64,000 nt of DNA from Lachnospiraceae bacterium (lineage in GTDB: Bacteria; Bacillota; Clostridia; Lachnospirales; Lachnospiraceae): positions 124,001 to 188,000 of the forward strand of contig FUZG01000005.1 in assembly GCA_900168235.1 (NCBI GenBank). Direction: 5' to 3'. A program made the translations under genes and the position numbers. Shown piece by piece: positions 17,984 to 28,739 of the stretch. Each line of letters begins with the position of its first letter. Position 1 is the first letter of the stretch. The notes beneath the pieces were generated by a model. The model saw nothing but the letters and a program-made list of their open reading frames with translations, made no database searches and was not told the DNA's origin.

Positions 17984-18426
17984 TAGATCACCTCAGCTTT
18001 CCCGCCTACAGCCTCGATCTTTTCTTTTGCGGATGCAGAAAATGCATTAGCCTGAACAGTAAGCTTCTTTGTAAGCTCACCATTACCAAGAATCTTCAGT
18101 CCATCATATGTATCCTTGATGATACGTCTCTCAATAAGGTCTGCAGCTACAACTGTATCACCGTCGTTGTAGTACTTCTCAAGAGTGCTAAGGTTGATAG
18201 CAACGATCTTCTTAGAGTTGATGTTGTTGAAACCTCTCTTCGGAAGTCTTCTGTACAGAGGCATCTGTCCACCTTCGAAACCGATACGAGGTGCACCGGA
18301 ACGAGCCTTCTGTCCCTTGTGTCCGTAACCAGCAGTCTTACCGTTACCTGAACCGTGACCACGGCCCTTACGGAAGCTGTTAGTGTGCTTTGAACCTGCT
18401 GCAGGTCTTAAGTTGTGTAATTCCAT
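17983..18426 (-). CDS. rplO: 50S ribosomal protein L15
   Basis: L15, 147 residues. The N-terminal Gly-rich region [20 protein letters not shown] is typical. It is preceded by AGGAGG and by an unusually long, 222-base gap to rpmD that contains a promoter. Confidence 0.97.
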   Translation of the reverse strand: MELHNLRPAAGSKHTNSFRKGRGHGSGNGKTAGYGHKGQKARSGAPRIGFEGGQMPLYRRLPKRGFNNINSKKIVAINLSTLEKYYNDGDTVVAADLIERRIIKDTYDGLKILGNGELTKKLTVQANAFSASAKEKIEAVGGKAEVI

Positions 18427-18538
18427 TTCTTTCCTCCTAATGTTTACAGGATATTTCTGTTCCTGCTATGGACGCCCCTTCATCCTATTATGAAAGGACT
18501 TGGATTGTGTTTCAGTTGAGCTTATGCCCAACCCTTTT

Positions 18539-18607
18539 AGAATACCACAAATTTTTAAACTTGCAATATCCTTATATATGACATTAGGTACGCCTTTCGG
18601 CGTACCT
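18539..18607 (-). promoter_or_regulatory. Promoter and hairpin in the rpmD-rplO gap
   Basis: Minus strand: first a 9-bp hairpin with a GAAA loop, AGGTACGCC/GGCGTACCT (18586-18607), then TTGCAA (18561-18566) and TATTCT (18539-18544) with 16-base spacing. A leader of about 105 nt follows before rplO. The hairpin lacks a U tract. This gives rplO-secY-adk-infA an independent start inside the spc operon. Confidence 0.55.
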
Positions 18608-18648
18608 CTGCCAATCAAATCATTATGCGCCGATAAATCGGCTTTTAG

Positions 18649-18831
18649 TTAGATTTCCTCTACTTTAACGAGGTGTCTAACTGCGTTGCACATTCCGCGA
18701 ACTGCATCGTTGTCCGGCAGCTCTACAGATGTATATGTCTTGTGCAGACCCAGAGCCTCAACAGTCTTCTTGTGCTTCGGGATTGCACCGATAGGTGACT
18801 TTACAAGTGTTACCTTTAATTTTCCTGCCAT
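18649..18831 (-). CDS. rpmD: 50S ribosomal protein L30
   Basis: L30, 60 residues (LKVTLVKSPIGAIPKHKKTV), the short bacterial form. Ten bases downstream of rpsE. It is the last gene before the internal promoter region. Confidence 0.96.
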   Translation of the reverse strand: MAGKLKVTLVKSPIGAIPKHKKTVEALGLHKTYTSVELPDNDAVRGMCNAVRHLVKVEEI

Positions 18832-18841
18832 GTTTTCCTCC

Positions 18842-19351
18842 TTAGTTCAGGATTTCCTCAACAGACTTACCACGAGCAGCTGCAACTTCTTCCGGAGTCT
18901 TAAGCTGTGAAAGTGCGTCCATTGCTGCGAGAACTACGTTCTGCTTGTTATTGGAACCCAGAGACTTGGTACGGATATTACGGATACCAGCAAGTTCGCA
19001 GACGATACGAGCCGGACCGCCAGCGATGATACCTGTACCTTCCGGAGCCTTCTTCAGAAGAATGGAAGCTCCTCCGAATTTTCCGATGAAATCATGTGAA
19101 ATAGATCCTACGTTGTCAAGAGCAACGTTGATAAGCTTCTTGGCAGCGTCCTCTCTACCCTTACGGATAGCTTCAGGAATTTCAGCAGCCTTTCCAAGGC
19201 CTACGCCTACGTGGCCATTTCTGTCTCCAAGGACTACCAGAGCTGAGAAACGCATGTTACGTCCGCCCTTAACAACCTTGGTGACACGCTTGATGGTAAC
19301 AACTTTATCTTCCAGCTCAAGGCTGTTTGCATCGATCACGTTGTGTCTCAT
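18842..19351 (-). CDS. rpsE: 30S ribosomal protein S5
   Basis: S5, 169 residues, with the double-stranded RNA-binding N-terminal domain ([20 protein letters not shown]) and the conserved [15 protein letters not shown] segment. Contributes to decoding accuracy. Confidence 0.97.
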   Translation of the reverse strand: MRHNVIDANSLELEDKVVTIKRVTKVVKGGRNMRFSALVVLGDRNGHVGVGLGKAAEIPEAIRKGREDAAKKLINVALDNVGSISHDFIGKFGGASILLKKAPEGTGIIAGGPARIVCELAGIRNIRTKSLGSNNKQNVVLAAMDALSQLKTPEEVAAARGKSVEEILN

Positions 19352-19369
19352 TGTCTTCTCCTTTCCTCC

Positions 19370-19738
19370 TTAGAAATCCAGTCCGGCTTCTCTTGCAGCT
19401 TCTGCAAGGGCCTTTACTTTACCCTGATAGATAAAGCCGCCTCTGTCGAAGACAACTTCCTTGATGCCCTTCTCAAGAGCTCTCTTAGCGATAACTTCGC
19501 CGAGCTTCTGAGCTGCCTCAACGTTATCTGTATACTTAAGCTCGGAAGCAACTTCCTTCTCAACTGTAGATGCAGCTACAAGTGTGTTTCCTGCCACATC
19601 ATCAATTACCTGAGCATACATGTGCTTGTTGCTTCTGAATACCGCAAGTCTCGGTCTCTCGGGAGTACCACTGAAACGATTGCGGATTTTCATGTGCTTC
19701 TTTTCACGAACTTCCGATCTTGATTTTTTGCTAATCAT
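19370..19738 (-). CDS. rplR: 50S ribosomal protein L18
   Basis: L18, 122 residues, binds 5S rRNA in the central protuberance. Recognised from [20 protein letters not shown] and the end AREAGLDF. Confidence 0.97.
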   Translation of the reverse strand: MISKKSRSEVREKKHMKIRNRFSGTPERPRLAVFRSNKHMYAQVIDDVAGNTLVAASTVEKEVASELKYTDNVEAAQKLGEVIAKRALEKGIKEVVFDRGGFIYQGKVKALAEAAREAGLDF

Positions 19739-19756
19739 TTCTTACGTCCCTCCTGA

Positions 19757-20296
19757 TTATTTCTTACCGGTCTTGCCGACTTTACGTCTGATCGTCTCGT
19801 CGATATATTTAATACCCTTACCCTTATAAGGCTCAGGTCTCTTCTTATCTCTGATAACAGCCGCATACTGACCAACCTTCTCTTTGTCGATACCCTCAAC
19901 TTCGATCTTGTTGTCTACGACCTTTGTTTCAATACCCTCGGGATCTTCCATGATTACAGGATGAGAATATCCGAGTGACAGAGTAAGTGTCTTTCCCTGC
20001 TTCTGAGCTCTGAAACCAACACCGTTGATCTCAAGAACCTTCTTATAACCCTCTGTTACACCAACAACCATGTTGTTGATCAGAGTTCTTGTAAGTCCGT
20101 GCAGTGCTCTGGTCTCTTTTACATCATTAGGTCTCTCAACCTTGATCTGGCCATCTTCCTGTTTGATAGTCAGAACGGCCGGAAGAACTCTCTCAAGAGT
20201 GCCCTTCGGTCCTTTAACCGTCACTTTATTATTTTCTGCAATCTCGACAGAGACGCCAGACGGGATTGCGATAGGCATTTTTCCGATACGTGACAT
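19757..20296 (-). CDS. rplF: 50S ribosomal protein L6
   Basis: L6, 179 residues, two repeats of the L6 fold; starts [15 protein letters not shown] and has [11 protein letters not shown] near the end. Sits near the GTPase centre. Confidence 0.97.
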   Translation of the reverse strand: MSRIGKMPIAIPSGVSVEIAENNKVTVKGPKGTLERVLPAVLTIKQEDGQIKVERPNDVKETRALHGLTRTLINNMVVGVTEGYKKVLEINGVGFRAQKQGKTLTLSLGYSHPVIMEDPEGIETKVVDNKIEVEGIDKEKVGQYAAVIRDKKRPEPYKGKGIKYIDETIRRKVGKTGKK

Positions 20297-20314
20297 GCCC
20301 GCTACCTCCTTTAA

Positions 20315-20716
20315 TTACCAAACAAATGCGAGTACTTCGCCGCCAACATTAAGTTCTCTTGCCTTCTTATCAGTGATCACGCCCTGATTTGTGGAAAGGA
20401 TTGCGATACCAAGGCCGCCAAGAACCTTAGGAAGCTTATCCTTGCCAGCGTAAACACGAAGCCCCGGCTTACTGATTCTCTTAAGACCGGAGATGATTCT
20501 CTGGTTCTTGTCATCAGCATACTTTAATGTTACGCGGATATCCTTGAACTTGCCGTTGTCAACAAGATCATATTTCTTGATATATCCTTCATCAACGAGG
20601 ATGTTTGCAATCGCGATCTTCATCTTTGATGCAGGGATATCAACTGTATCATGCTTTGCAGTATTTGCATTACGGATTCTGGTAAGCATATCTGCAATCG
20701 GATCATTTGTTGTCAT
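20315..20716 (-). CDS. rpsH: 30S ribosomal protein S8
   Basis: S8, 133 residues, starts [18 protein letters not shown] and ends [10 protein letters not shown]. In other bacteria S8 represses the spc operon by binding the rplE start region; no such test can be made by eye here. Confidence 0.97.
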   Translation of the reverse strand: MTTNDPIADMLTRIRNANTAKHDTVDIPASKMKIAIANILVDEGYIKKYDLVDNGKFKDIRVTLKYADDKNQRIISGLKRISKPGLRVYAGKDKLPKVLGGLGIAILSTNQGVITDKKARELNVGGEVLAFVW

Positions 20717-20787
20717 TACATTGACCTCCTTATATCTTCCGACTGTAACTGTCCGGAAACCGGACAGTCAGTAATTAAATCAATTCT

Positions 20788-20973
20788 TTACCAGGATGCC
20801 TTCTTTACACCCGGAATCTCGCCCTTGTAAGCCAGCTCACGGAAGCAGACTCTGCAAATACCATACTTCCTAAGAACGGAATGGGGACGGCCGCAAATTT
20901 TGCAACGAGTATATGCCCTTGTTGAGAACTTGGGCTTTCTCTGCTGCTTCAGCTTCATAGATAACTTAGCCAT
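20788..20973 (-). CDS. rpsN: 30S ribosomal protein S14, zinc type
   Basis: A 61-residue S14 of the short zinc-binding type, with CKIC (about 24) and CRVC (about 40). This is the form used by most Gram-positive bacteria; the zinc-free paralogue is not in the window. Confidence 0.97.
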   Translation of the reverse strand: MAKLSMKLKQQRKPKFSTRAYTRCKICGRPHSVLRKYGICRVCFRELAYKGEIPGVKKASW

Positions 20974-20984
20974 GTATTTCCTCC

Positions 20985-21524
20985 TTATTTCTCAAAAGGC
21001 ATATTGAAAAGTCTTAACAGTTCCCTAGCTTCCTCATCGGTCTTGGCTGTTGTAACAACGATTACATCCATACCTCTAACCTTGTCGATCTTATCGTACT
21101 CGATTTCCGGGAAGATAAGCTGCTCTTTGATACCCAGAGCGTAGTTACCTCTGCCATCAAATGAGTTTGCGCTTACGCCACGGAAGTCACGTACTCGAGG
21201 AAGAGCCAGGTTAACAAGACGATCAAGGAATTCATACATTTTATCGCCACGAAGAGTTACCTTACATCCGATAGGCATACCCTCTCTGATCTTGAAGTTA
21301 GCGACAGCCTTCTTAGCCTTGGTTACTACTGCATGCTGACCGGTAATTGTCTCCATATCGGAAACAGCGGAATCAAGAACCTTAGCGTTTTCCTTTGCTT
21401 CACCTACGCCCATGTTGACAACGATCTTCACAAGCTTCGGTACTTCCATAACATTCTTATAACCGAACTTCTTCGTCATTGCCTCGACGATCTCGTTCTG
21501 GTACTGCTCTTTCAGTCTATTCAA
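20985..21524 (-). CDS. rplE: 50S ribosomal protein L5
   Basis: L5, 179 residues; binds 5S rRNA and contacts P-site tRNA. Recognised from [16 protein letters not shown] and [17 protein letters not shown]. Confidence 0.97.
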   Translation of the reverse strand: MNRLKEQYQNEIVEAMTKKFGYKNVMEVPKLVKIVVNMGVGEAKENAKVLDSAVSDMETITGQHAVVTKAKKAVANFKIREGMPIGCKVTLRGDKMYEFLDRLVNLALPRVRDFRGVSANSFDGRGNYALGIKEQLIFPEIEYDKIDKVRGMDVIVVTTAKTDEEARELLRLFNMPFEK

Positions 21525-21544
21525 CGTTTATTCCCTCCTTCCGC

Positions 21545-21856
21545 TCAATCGATATTCTTTCCGGTCTTTTTAGCGAAACGAACTTTCTTATCGCCCTCGA
21601 TGCGGAATCCAACTCTGGTCGGCTTGCCGTCCTGCTCGTACATTACGTTAGAAAGGTCAAAAGCTGCCTCTCTGTGTACGATACCGCCGTCCTGATTTAC
21701 TGCTGAAGGCTTCTCATGCTTTGCGATCATGTTTACGCCTTCAACAACAACCTTACGCTTATCGTAGTCAACGGAAAGAACCTTTCCGCTTCTGCCTTTA
21801 TCTTTTCCGGCGATTACCTGAACGGTATCACCCTTCTTGATTTTTGCTGTTGCCAT
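21545..21856 (-). CDS. rplX: 50S ribosomal protein L24
   Basis: L24, 103 residues with the KOW motif (KKGDTVQVIAGKDKGRSGKV). One of the two assembly-initiating 50S proteins. Confidence 0.97.
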   Translation of the reverse strand: MATAKIKKGDTVQVIAGKDKGRSGKVLSVDYDKRKVVVEGVNMIAKHEKPSAVNQDGGIVHREAAFDLSNVMYEQDGKPTRVGFRIEGDKKVRFAKKTGKNID

Positions 21857-21868
21857 GACGATCCCTCC

Positions 21869-22237
21869 TTATAATACTTCCGGTGCAAGGGATACGATCT
21901 TCATGAATTTCTTGTCACGAAGCTCACGTGCAACCGGTCCAAAAATACGGGTTCCCTTCGGTGTAAGGTCATCCTTGATAATAACAGCTGCGTTCTCATC
22001 GAATCTGATGTAAGAACCATCCTTACGACGAGTGCTCTTTACTGTACGAACAACAACTGCCTTAACAACGTCACCCTTCTTAACAACTCCGCCGGGTGTT
22101 GCATCTTTAACAGAAGCAACGATGATATCGCCGATGCTTGCATATCTTCTTGTAGAGCCGCCCATAACTCTGATGCAAAGGATTTCCTTAGCGCCGGTAT
22201 TATCTGCGACTTTTAATCTGGTTTCCTGCTGTACCAT
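21869..22237 (-). CDS. rplN: 50S ribosomal protein L14
   Basis: L14, 122 residues; starts [20 protein letters not shown] and ends SLAPEVL. Part of the intersubunit bridge B8. Confidence 0.97.
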   Translation of the reverse strand: MVQQETRLKVADNTGAKEILCIRVMGGSTRRYASIGDIIVASVKDATPGGVVKKGDVVKAVVVRTVKSTRRKDGSYIRFDENAAVIIKDDLTPKGTRIFGPVARELRDKKFMKIVSLAPEVL

Positions 22238-22260
22238 TGCAAAACTCCTTTCACATCAGA

Positions 22261-22536
22261 TTATTTAGCTCTCTCAATGATCTGAACGAGTCTCCATCTC
22301 TTAGTCTTGCTGAGAGGTCTTGTTTCCATAACTCTTACAGTATCACCAATGTTGCATTCATTGTTGGCATCTTCTGCCTTAAGTTTATATGTCTTCTTAA
22401 CGATCTTCTTGTAAAGGGGATGCTTTACGTTATCTACTACAGCGACCGTGATTGTCTTGTCCATCTTGTTGCTGATGACCTTACCGGTACGTGTCTTTCT
22501 GAGATTTCTTTCTTCCACTTTTATCTCCTTTCCCAA
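22261..22536 (-). CDS. rpsQ: 30S ribosomal protein S17
   Basis: S17, 91 residues, slightly long at the N terminus ([20 protein letters not shown]). OB-fold early-assembly protein. Two bases separate it from rpmC. Confidence 0.96.
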   Translation of the reverse strand: MGKEIKVEERNLRKTRTGKVISNKMDKTITVAVVDNVKHPLYKKIVKKTYKLKAEDANNECNIGDTVRVMETRPLSKTKRWRLVQIIERAK

Positions 22537-22538
22537 GC

Positions 22539-22745
22539 TCAGGCCTTAGCTGATGTCTCAGTGATGATAGTCTGAATTCTTGCGATATTCTTTCTAACTT
22601 CTCTGATTCTGCTTGTGTTGTCAAGCTGATTTGTAGCGTTCTGGAATCTGAGATTGAAAAGTTCCTTCTTTGCTGTTGTCAGCTCTTCACGGAGCTCGGA
22701 AACCGACTTACCTCTTAAATCTGCAACATACTTATCAGTCTTCAT
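22539..22745 (-). CDS. rpmC: 50S ribosomal protein L29
   Basis: L29, 68 residues, helical hairpin at the peptide exit ([20 protein letters not shown]). Its start overlaps the rplP stop by one base. Confidence 0.97.
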   Translation of the reverse strand: MKTDKYVADLRGKSVSELREELTTAKKELFNLRFQNATNQLDNTSRIREVRKNIARIQTIITETSAKA

Positions 22746-23197
22746 TAGTTTTCACCGCCTTTTCCTGCAGCTGCGGAAGCTTCTTCAAGGTCAGCCTTTG
22801 CAGCGATCTTGCACTTGCAAGGAAGCTTGTGGGAAGCGAGACGAAGTGCCTCTCTAGCTACATCTTCAGGTACACCTGCGATTTCAAACATTACACGGCC
22901 AGGCTTAACTACTGCTACCCAGTAATCAACTGCGCCCTTACCGGAACCCATTCGAGTTTCAGCCGGCTTAGCTGTAACAGGCTTGTCAGGGAAGATCTTG
23001 ATCCATACCTGACCACCACGCTTTACGTATCTTGTCATAGCAACTCGAGCTGCCTCGATCTGATTGGATCTGATCCAAACAGGCTCTGTAGCAACAAGAC
23101 CGAACTCACCGTAAGTGATCTTATTACCGCTGTTTGCCTTACCTCTTAAGGAACCACGCATCTGCTTACGATGCTTAACTCTCTTCGGCATTAACAT
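22745..23197 (-). CDS. rplP: 50S ribosomal protein L16
   Basis: L16, 150 residues, starts [19 protein letters not shown]. The C terminus is extended by an Ala/Glu/Gly-rich tail beyond the usual ~137-145 residues. The first codon overlaps the rpsC stop by one base. Confidence 0.97.
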   Translation of the reverse strand: MLMPKRVKHRKQMRGSLRGKANSGNKITYGEFGLVATEPVWIRSNQIEAARVAMTRYVKRGGQVWIKIFPDKPVTAKPAETRMGSGKGAVDYWVAVVKPGRVMFEIAGVPEDVAREALRLASHKLPCKCKIAAKADLEEASAAAGKGGEN

Positions 23198-23880
23198 TAC
23201 TGATCTCTCCCTTCCTTAGCTGCTGCAGGAGCTGCAGACTGCCTATTTTTACTAGGAAGGATCTCACCCTTGTAGATCCAAACCTTGACACCTACTTTAC
23301 CGTAAGTAGTGTTAGCTTCAGCGAAACCATAATCGATATCAGCACGAAGTGTCTGAAGCGGGATAGTACCCTCAGAGTAGAACTCACGACGAGCGATATC
23401 AGCACCGCCAAGACGTCCGGAAACGGAAGCCTTGATACCCTTAGCGCCGTTCTTAAGTGTTCTCTGCATAGCAGACTTCATAGCACGACGGAAAGAGATA
23501 CGGTTCTCGAGCTGCTGAGCGATGTTCTCAGCAACAAGCTGTGCATCCATATCAGGGCGCTTGATCTGCTTGATCTGAATGTCGATGGACTTACCAGTCT
23601 GCTTTGCAAGCTCCTTCTTGGTAACCTCGATATCCTTACCGCCCTTACCGATGATCACACCAGGCTTGGAAGTAAGAACAGTTGCTCTTACCTTGCCTGC
23701 AGATCTTTCAATTTCAATCTTGGAGATACCTGCAGAGTAAAGCTTCTTCTTCAGGTATGTTCTGATTTTGTTATCTTCAACGAGGTATTCTGCGAAATCA
23801 CCTTTCTCAGCGTACCACTTGGAATCCCAATCTTTGATAACACCGACTCTTAAGCCGTGGGGATTTACTTTCTGACCCAT
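23197..23880 (-). CDS. rpsC: 30S ribosomal protein S3
   Basis: S3, 227 residues with the KH domain ([20 protein letters not shown]) and an Ala-rich C-terminal tail. Located at the mRNA entry site. Confidence 0.97.
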   Translation of the reverse strand: MGQKVNPHGLRVGVIKDWDSKWYAEKGDFAEYLVEDNKIRTYLKKKLYSAGISKIEIERSAGKVRATVLTSKPGVIIGKGGKDIEVTKKELAKQTGKSIDIQIKQIKRPDMDAQLVAENIAQQLENRISFRRAMKSAMQRTLKNGAKGIKASVSGRLGGADIARREFYSEGTIPLQTLRADIDYGFAEANTTYGKVGVKVWIYKGEILPSKNRQSAAPAAAKEGRDQ

Positions 23881-23900
23881 TCTGATCTCCTTTCGATACC

Positions 23901-24287
23901 TTAGTTCTTCTCGTCAAGTATTACTGTCATGTGACACATTCTCTTGAGGATTCTGTAAGCTCTGCCCTGAGCACGAGGCTGGATTCTCTTCATGATCGGG
24001 CCCTGACTAGCATAGCACTCAGCTACGTACAGATTTTCTTTGTTCATCCCCTTGAGCTCTGCGTTGGCAGCAGCGGAGTCCAGAAGCTTCAGCAGAACGC
24101 TGGAAGCGTATCTCGGGTTATACATCAGAATACCTTTTGCTTCGATGTAGCTCTTACCTCTGATAGCGTCAAGTACGAAGCAAGCCTTCTGTACAGAAAC
24201 TCTAGCGTAGGATAACTTAGCTGACGGTCTGGTATCCTTGTTTGCATTTCTTTCTCTTTTGATCTGGGAACGATGTCCTTTTGCCAT
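23901..24287 (-). CDS. rplV: 50S ribosomal protein L22
   Basis: L22, 128 residues, whose long beta hairpin ([20 protein letters not shown]) lines the exit tunnel and is a known site of macrolide resistance changes; the hairpin here is of normal length. Confidence 0.97.
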   Translation of the reverse strand: MAKGHRSQIKRERNANKDTRPSAKLSYARVSVQKACFVLDAIRGKSYIEAKGILMYNPRYASSVLLKLLDSAAANAELKGMNKENLYVAECYASQGPIMKRIQPRAQGRAYRILKRMCHMTVILDEKN

Positions 24288-24313
24288 GGATAAAACCTCC
24301 TTTCAGATTATCC

Positions 24314-24595
24314 TTATCTAGTATTGGTTGTGTTACCTGTGGAAGCGTGTCCCTTGTATGTACGGGTTCCAACGAACTCACCAAGCTTGTGACCAACCAT
24401 ATCTTCTGTAATATAAACAGGAACGTGCTTCCTGCCATCATGTACTGCGATTGTATGTCCTACGAAGGACGGGAAGATTGTAGAACGACGAGACCATGTC
24501 TTGATGACATCCTTCTGTCCTGCCTGGTTCATCGCGTCAACCTTCTTCAGCAGGCTTTCGTCTGCGAACGGTCCCTTTTTAAGTGAACGTGACAT
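24314..24595 (-). CDS. rpsS: 30S ribosomal protein S19
   Basis: S19, 93 residues, starts [19 protein letters not shown] and has the conserved GHKLGEF. In the head of the small subunit. Confidence 0.97.
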   Translation of the reverse strand: MSRSLKKGPFADESLLKKVDAMNQAGQKDVIKTWSRRSTIFPSFVGHTIAVHDGRKHVPVYITEDMVGHKLGEFVGTRTYKGHASTGNTTNTR

Positions 24596-24606
24596 TGTAT
24601 TCCTCC

Positions 24607-25455
24607 TTATACGTTAAGCGCTTTGCCGTTTCTTCTTCTTACGATCAGCTTGTTGGAAGCCTTCTTGCGCTTTCTTGTCTTAAGACCAAGAGCAGGCTTA
24701 CCCCAAGGAGTACTCGGGCCAGAGCGTCCGATCGGTGCTCTACCTTCACCACCACCGTGCGGGTGATCATTCGGGTTCATAACGGAACCGCGAACTGTAG
24801 GTCTGATACCCATGTGACGAATACGACCAGCTTTACCGTAATTGATAAGGTTGTGATCAATGTTACCGATAGTACCGATTGTAGCTCTGCACTCAACCGG
24901 AACCATTCTCATCTCACCGGAAGGAAGACGAAGTGTAGCATAGAGACCTTCCTTAGCCATGAGCTGAGCACTTGTACCAGCAGAACGAACCATCTGTCCG
25001 CCCTTACCAGGCATGAGCTCGATGTTGTGTACGTTTGTACCAACCGGGATCTTAGAAAGCGGCAGGCAGTTACCAACACGGATTTCTGCTTCAGCGCCGT
25101 TCATGATCTTCATGCCATCCTTAAGTCCTGAAGGAGCAAGGATATATCTCTTCTCACCGTCTGCATATGCAAGCAGTGCGATATTTGCTGTTCTGTTAGG
25201 ATCGTACTCGATACCTACAACAGTTGCAGGAATTCCATCCTTATCGTTTCTCTTGAAATCGATAATTCTGTACTTCTTTGTAGCTCCGCCACCCTTGTGA
25301 CGAACAGTGATCTTACCCTGGTTGTTACGTCCAGAGTTCTTCTTGATCTTTACAACGAGAGACTTCTCAGGGGTCTTCTTTGTAACCTCAGCGAAATCAG
25401 AACCCGTCATATTCCTTCTGGAAGGTGTATATGGGTTATAAGTTTTGATTCCCAT
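24607..25455 (-). CDS. rplB: 50S ribosomal protein L2
   Basis: L2, 282 residues; the catalysis-linked histidine region [17 protein letters not shown] near residue 225 is intact. Preceded by a 100-base gap with a GCGGCA/TGCCGC hairpin. Confidence 0.97.
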   Translation of the reverse strand: MGIKTYNPYTPSRRNMTGSDFAEVTKKTPEKSLVVKIKKNSGRNNQGKITVRHKGGGATKKYRIIDFKRNDKDGIPATVVGIEYDPNRTANIALLAYADGEKRYILAPSGLKDGMKIMNGAEAEIRVGNCLPLSKIPVGTNVHNIELMPGKGGQMVRSAGTSAQLMAKEGLYATLRLPSGEMRMVPVECRATIGTIGNIDHNLINYGKAGRIRHMGIRPTVRGSVMNPNDHPHGGGEGRAPIGRSGPSTPWGKPALGLKTRKRKKASNKLIVRRRNGKALNV

Positions 25456-25555
25456 TTGTTTCTCCTTTTCTATTCAAAGCACACGAATAATTTTCTATTT
25501 TGTCTCGTGAGCCCCGCGGCAATATTGTTTTCTGCCGCTCGCTCACTCGAGGAAA

Positions 25556-25855
25556 TTAAAGTCCAGCGAATACTTCGATATCCTTGGAATCCTCAGTGAG
25601 TGTTACAATGGCCTTCTTCTGCTTAGCAGTCTTGCCAATGATCATTCCTCTTCTCTTATCCTTACCCTGGATGTTCATTGTGTTAACCTTCTTAACCTTA
25701 ACTCCATCGAACATCTTCTCAACAGCCTCTTTGATCTGGCTCTTGTTTGCTTCAGGATTTACGAGGAATGTATATTTCTTCTCAGCCATGCCGTTCATAG
25801 ACTTCTCAGTTACAACCGGCTTCTGGATTACGTCATAGTACTTGATGTCTGCCAT
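25556..25855 (-). CDS. rplW: 50S ribosomal protein L23
   Basis: L23, 99 residues; exit-tunnel protein and docking site of trigger factor and SRP ([20 protein letters not shown]). Its ATG overlaps the rplD stop by one base. Confidence 0.97.
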   Translation of the reverse strand: MADIKYYDVIQKPVVTEKSMNGMAEKKYTFLVNPEANKSQIKEAVEKMFDGVKVKKVNTMNIQGKDKRRGMIIGKTAKQKKAIVTLTEDSKDIEVFAGL

Positions 25856-26475
25856 TATGCGTATACCTCCTCAAGTTTCTGAACTGCAGCCTTAGTTGTG
25901 ATAACTGTGCTGTACTTCATGATGTCATATGTGTTGATCGTATTGATCTGAGCAGTGATGACATTCGGGATGTTTCTAGCAGAGAGGATTGCGTTCTGAT
26001 CCATGCTGTCAAGGATTACAATAGCCTTGCTAACCTTGAGTGCATCCAGAACCTCCTGGAATTTCTTTGTCTTGATCTCATCAAGCTTAAGCTCATCGAG
26101 AACGATGAATTTATTATCCTGAACACGGGAGGTAAGTGCGCTCTTCAGAGCGAATCTCTTTTCCTTCTTGTTCATCTTGAAGGAGTAATCTCTCGGAACC
26201 GGAGCGAATACTACGCCACCGTGTGTCCACTGCGGAGATCTTGTTGAACCCTGACGAGCATGACCTGTGCCCTTCTGCTTCCAAGGCTTTCTGCCGCCGC
26301 CGGATACTTCTGAGCGAGTCTTAGCCTTCTGTGTTCCCTGACGGTTGTCAGCGAGCTGCTGAAGAACTGCCTGATGAACCAGGTTCTCGTTTACTTCAAC
26401 TCCGAATAAAGCGTCGTTAAGGTCGATCTTTCCAACTTCGCTTCCTGCCATGTTAAATACTGATACGCTAGCCAT
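25855..26475 (-). CDS. rplD: 50S ribosomal protein L4
   Basis: L4, 206 residues, with the loop [20 protein letters not shown] that enters the exit tunnel. In gamma-proteobacteria L4 represses the S10 operon; the structured leader upstream of rpsJ here makes a similar loop conceivable. Confidence 0.97.
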   Translation of the reverse strand: MASVSVFNMAGSEVGKIDLNDALFGVEVNENLVHQAVLQQLADNRQGTQKAKTRSEVSGGGRKPWKQKGTGHARQGSTRSPQWTHGGVVFAPVPRDYSFKMNKKEKRFALKSALTSRVQDNKFIVLDELKLDEIKTKKFQEVLDALKVSKAIVILDSMDQNAILSARNIPNVITAQINTINTYDIMKYSTVITTKAAVQKLEEVYA

Positions 26476-26502
26476 TATATCTGAATCCTCCTTTCTTCCT
26501 TA

Positions 26503-27186
26503 TTATTTATGATTCTTGACTGTCTCTCTGATGGTAACGAGAGCCTTCTTTGCACCCGGGATAGCTCCCTTAACAAGGATGAGGTTCTTGTCGGCATCAA
26601 CGCGGACAACCTGCAAATTCTGAACTGTGATCTTCTTGGAACCCATGTGACCAGGCATTCCCTTGCCCTTAAATACGCGGCTCGGGGAAGAACAAGCACC
26701 GTTTGAACCCTGATGTCTGTGGAACTTAGAACCGTGCTTCATAGGTCCTCTGTGCTGACCATGTCTCTTGATAGCACCCTGGAATCCCTTACCCTTAGAA
26801 GTAGCAGTTGCATCTACGAAATCACCAGCAGCAAAGATGTCTGCCTTGATCTCCTGTGCGATCTGATAATCTGCAGCGTTCTCGAAGCGGAACTCGCGAA
26901 CGAACTTCTTGCTCTCAACGCCAGCCTTCTTAAAGTGACCAACCATAGCCTTAGTTGTTCCGTGAGGATGAGCAACCTTCTTGGCACCGCCTGCATCCTT
27001 AACAACAACCTTGTCCTTTGACTCCATGAAGCCAACCTGTACTGCGTTGTAGCCGTCATTCTCAACAGTCTTGATCTGGGTTACTGTGCAGGGACCTGCT
27101 TCCAGAACTGTGACCGGAGTAACTTCGCCGTTCTCATTGAAGATCTGTGTCATGCCGATCTTCTTCGCTAAGATAGCCTTTGTCAT
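26503..27186 (-). CDS. rplC: 50S ribosomal protein L3
   Basis: L3, 227 residues from the ATG at 27186 ([16 protein letters not shown]), with AAAGGTGAAG upstream; the frame opens 18 bases earlier without a better signal. The central segment [20 protein letters not shown] reaches the peptidyl transferase centre. Confidence 0.96.
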   Translation of the reverse strand: MTKAILAKKIGMTQIFNENGEVTPVTVLEAGPCTVTQIKTVENDGYNAVQVGFMESKDKVVVKDAGGAKKVAHPHGTTKAMVGHFKKAGVESKKFVREFRFENAADYQIAQEIKADIFAAGDFVDATATSKGKGFQGAIKRHGQHRGPMKHGSKFHRHQGSNGACSSPSRVFKGKGMPGHMGSKKITVQNLQVVRVDADKNLILVKGAIPGAKKALVTIRETVKNHK

Positions 27187-27287
27187 TTCTTCACCTTTCT
27201 GCATTGGAATACGTTTTTGCTGTATCGATTTCCTTTCGGAACAGCCCGCTCAGCTAAACGGATTCATACAACACTCTCAAATATTAA

Positions 27288-27605
27288 TTATTTGTTCTTC
27301 ATTTTGATGTCGATGTAGACACCTGCGGGCATCTCAAGTCTTGAAAGAACATCAACTGTCTTCTGAGTCGGAGCGATGATGTCGATGAGTCTCTTATGAG
27401 TTCTCTGCTCGAACTGCTCTCTGGAGTCCTTATACTTGTGGACTGCACGAAGGATAGTAACTACTTCCTTTTTAGTAGGAAGGGGTACCGGTCCGCTGAC
27501 CTCAGATCCGTTCTTCTTGACTGTTTCGATGATTTTCTTTGCGGATGCATCAATAAGCTGATGATCATACGCCTTCAGGATGATTCTCATTACCTGATTT
27601 GCCAT
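27288..27605 (-). CDS. rpsJ: 30S ribosomal protein S10
   Basis: S10 (also NusE, the antitermination partner of NusB), 105 residues from the ATG at 27605 ([15 protein letters not shown]), with AAAGGAGG upstream. First gene of the S10 operon, after a long structured leader. Confidence 0.97.
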   Translation of the reverse strand: MANQVMRIILKAYDHQLIDASAKKIIETVKKNGSEVSGPVPLPTKKEVVTILRAVHKYKDSREQFEQRTHKRLIDIIAPTQKTVDVLSRLEMPAGVYIDIKMKNK

Positions 27606-27640
27606 AAAAAAAGTCGCCTCCTTTTCGCACTTTTTCAGCA

Positions 27641-27873
27641 CGACAAGCGGTGACTGTACACGTTCCCGTGTGTGTCATTCATTCTATGACATAGTAATAC
27701 ACACGGTGTTCTCTACATGAAATTGCAGAACTTGTTACGTTACAGTGACTTGTCGCCAGTTTCTCGACTTGACATTCGCTCCACGGAGATACCTGCATAA
27801 GCAGCAACTTCACGCTTCATAGCTATCATGCCACAGCACTTGCCATTATAACACATACGGGGCATTTTGCAAG
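27641..27873 (-). promoter_or_regulatory. S10 operon promoter and ~230-nt structured leader
   Basis: Minus strand TTGCAA (27868-27873) and TATAAT (27846-27851), 16 bases apart. In the transcript the arm at 27742-27755 (CGACAAGTCACTGT) pairs with 27641-27657, closing a domain that contains a further hairpin built from CCGTGTGT and ACACACGG. The second arm ends about 20 bases before the rpsJ ribosome binding site. The layout suggests autogenous control; the ligand is not known. Confidence 0.65.
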
Positions 27874-28124
27874 AATTTTTTCAAAAAAATTTTTTCTGCA
27901 TCCCGCATGGATAAAGGCATTTCAAATTCATTGCTTCCTTTATATAATATTGAAGCAGTTCTTTACGGATTCATGTGAACCCTACAACGATTAAGGATTA
28001 TACGTCATGATCTCCGGTATGGGAATACCTTATTTTGACTGCATTTAAATTTATACTTTTTTGAGGCTCTTTGTTATTTTTACGGGCATCATACGAGTAT
28101 CTTCATTATATAAAGGAGCATTTT

Positions 28125-28571
28125 ATGTCATTCAAAACAACAAACGAACTGGAACACTTTGATTTCAACGAGGCTGTGATCTTTGAGATCCGCCAGAGCC
28201 TCGATTCTCTTTCTATCGTTTTAGATAATGTAAAGATCCTTCCTGAAAACTCATGTAACAGGGATATCCGCACAATGCGCACGAACCAGCTGACCCTTAC
28301 TCTTTTAAATGGAAAGATCTCCGAGCTGGTTGATGAAGGCTACCAGCTTTACGATATAAATATGAAGCCTTACAAATCCGTCCCTGACCGCATGATCGAG
28401 CCGGATCAGTACGAGGAAGCTTTTAAGGAGCTCACAGACTGCACTATCCATTCTATAGAAAGAACGGATCAGGGATATCTTGTTTCTATTGATACATTTG
28501 ATCACACCTGGAGAATCTCTGTGGAAGCCGATAGTGACACAGAGGAATGGAACAGATTTATGAATCTGTGA
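28125..28571 (+). CDS. Conserved-looking protein of unknown function
   Basis: A soluble 148-residue protein, acidic, without signal peptide or membrane segment. The ATG at 28125 has AAAGGAG upstream; an earlier in-frame start at 28071 lacks one. The ends read MSFKTTNELEHFDFNE and EEWNRFMNL. The middle has regular polar/hydrophobic alternation as in a small alpha/beta domain. I do not recognise a family. The gene diverges from the S10 operon and has its own -10 box (TATAAT at 27954). Confidence 0.75.
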   Translation: MSFKTTNELEHFDFNEAVIFEIRQSLDSLSIVLDNVKILPENSCNRDIRTMRTNQLTLTLLNGKISELVDEGYQLYDINMKPYKSVPDRMIEPDQYEEAFKELTDCTIHSIERTDQGYLVSIDTFDHTWRISVEADSDTEEWNRFMNL

Positions 28572-28589
28572 TAAGACACGCTTTACAAA

Positions 28590-28739
28590 AATATCTTCCT
28601 TATATAATATATGAAGTCAGGGTCAAAAGGTCCTTGTCCGTTGTGCCTGCACAAAGAGGATTTAAAACCGTGAACCCGGCAGCAGTAAAAGCAATATTTA
28701 CTATCGAACCATAAACACATTTATAATAGAAGGAATATT
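28590..28739 (+). promoter_or_regulatory. Long leader of the methyltransferase gene
   Basis: A TATAATAT box near 28605 is followed by about 125 bases without a reading frame, containing TGTGC-CT-GCACA and other short pairings and the purine-rich stretch before GAAGGAA and the ATG at 28740. The box and its flank (TTATATAATAT..GAAG) closely resemble those upstream of the gene at 28125. I could not match the leader to a known riboswitch class. Confidence 0.35.

Noticed and set aside
28605-28739. SRP RNA, glycine or c-di-GMP riboswitch in the methyltransferase leader
   Set aside because: None of the diagnostic conserved stretches of these RNAs was found.
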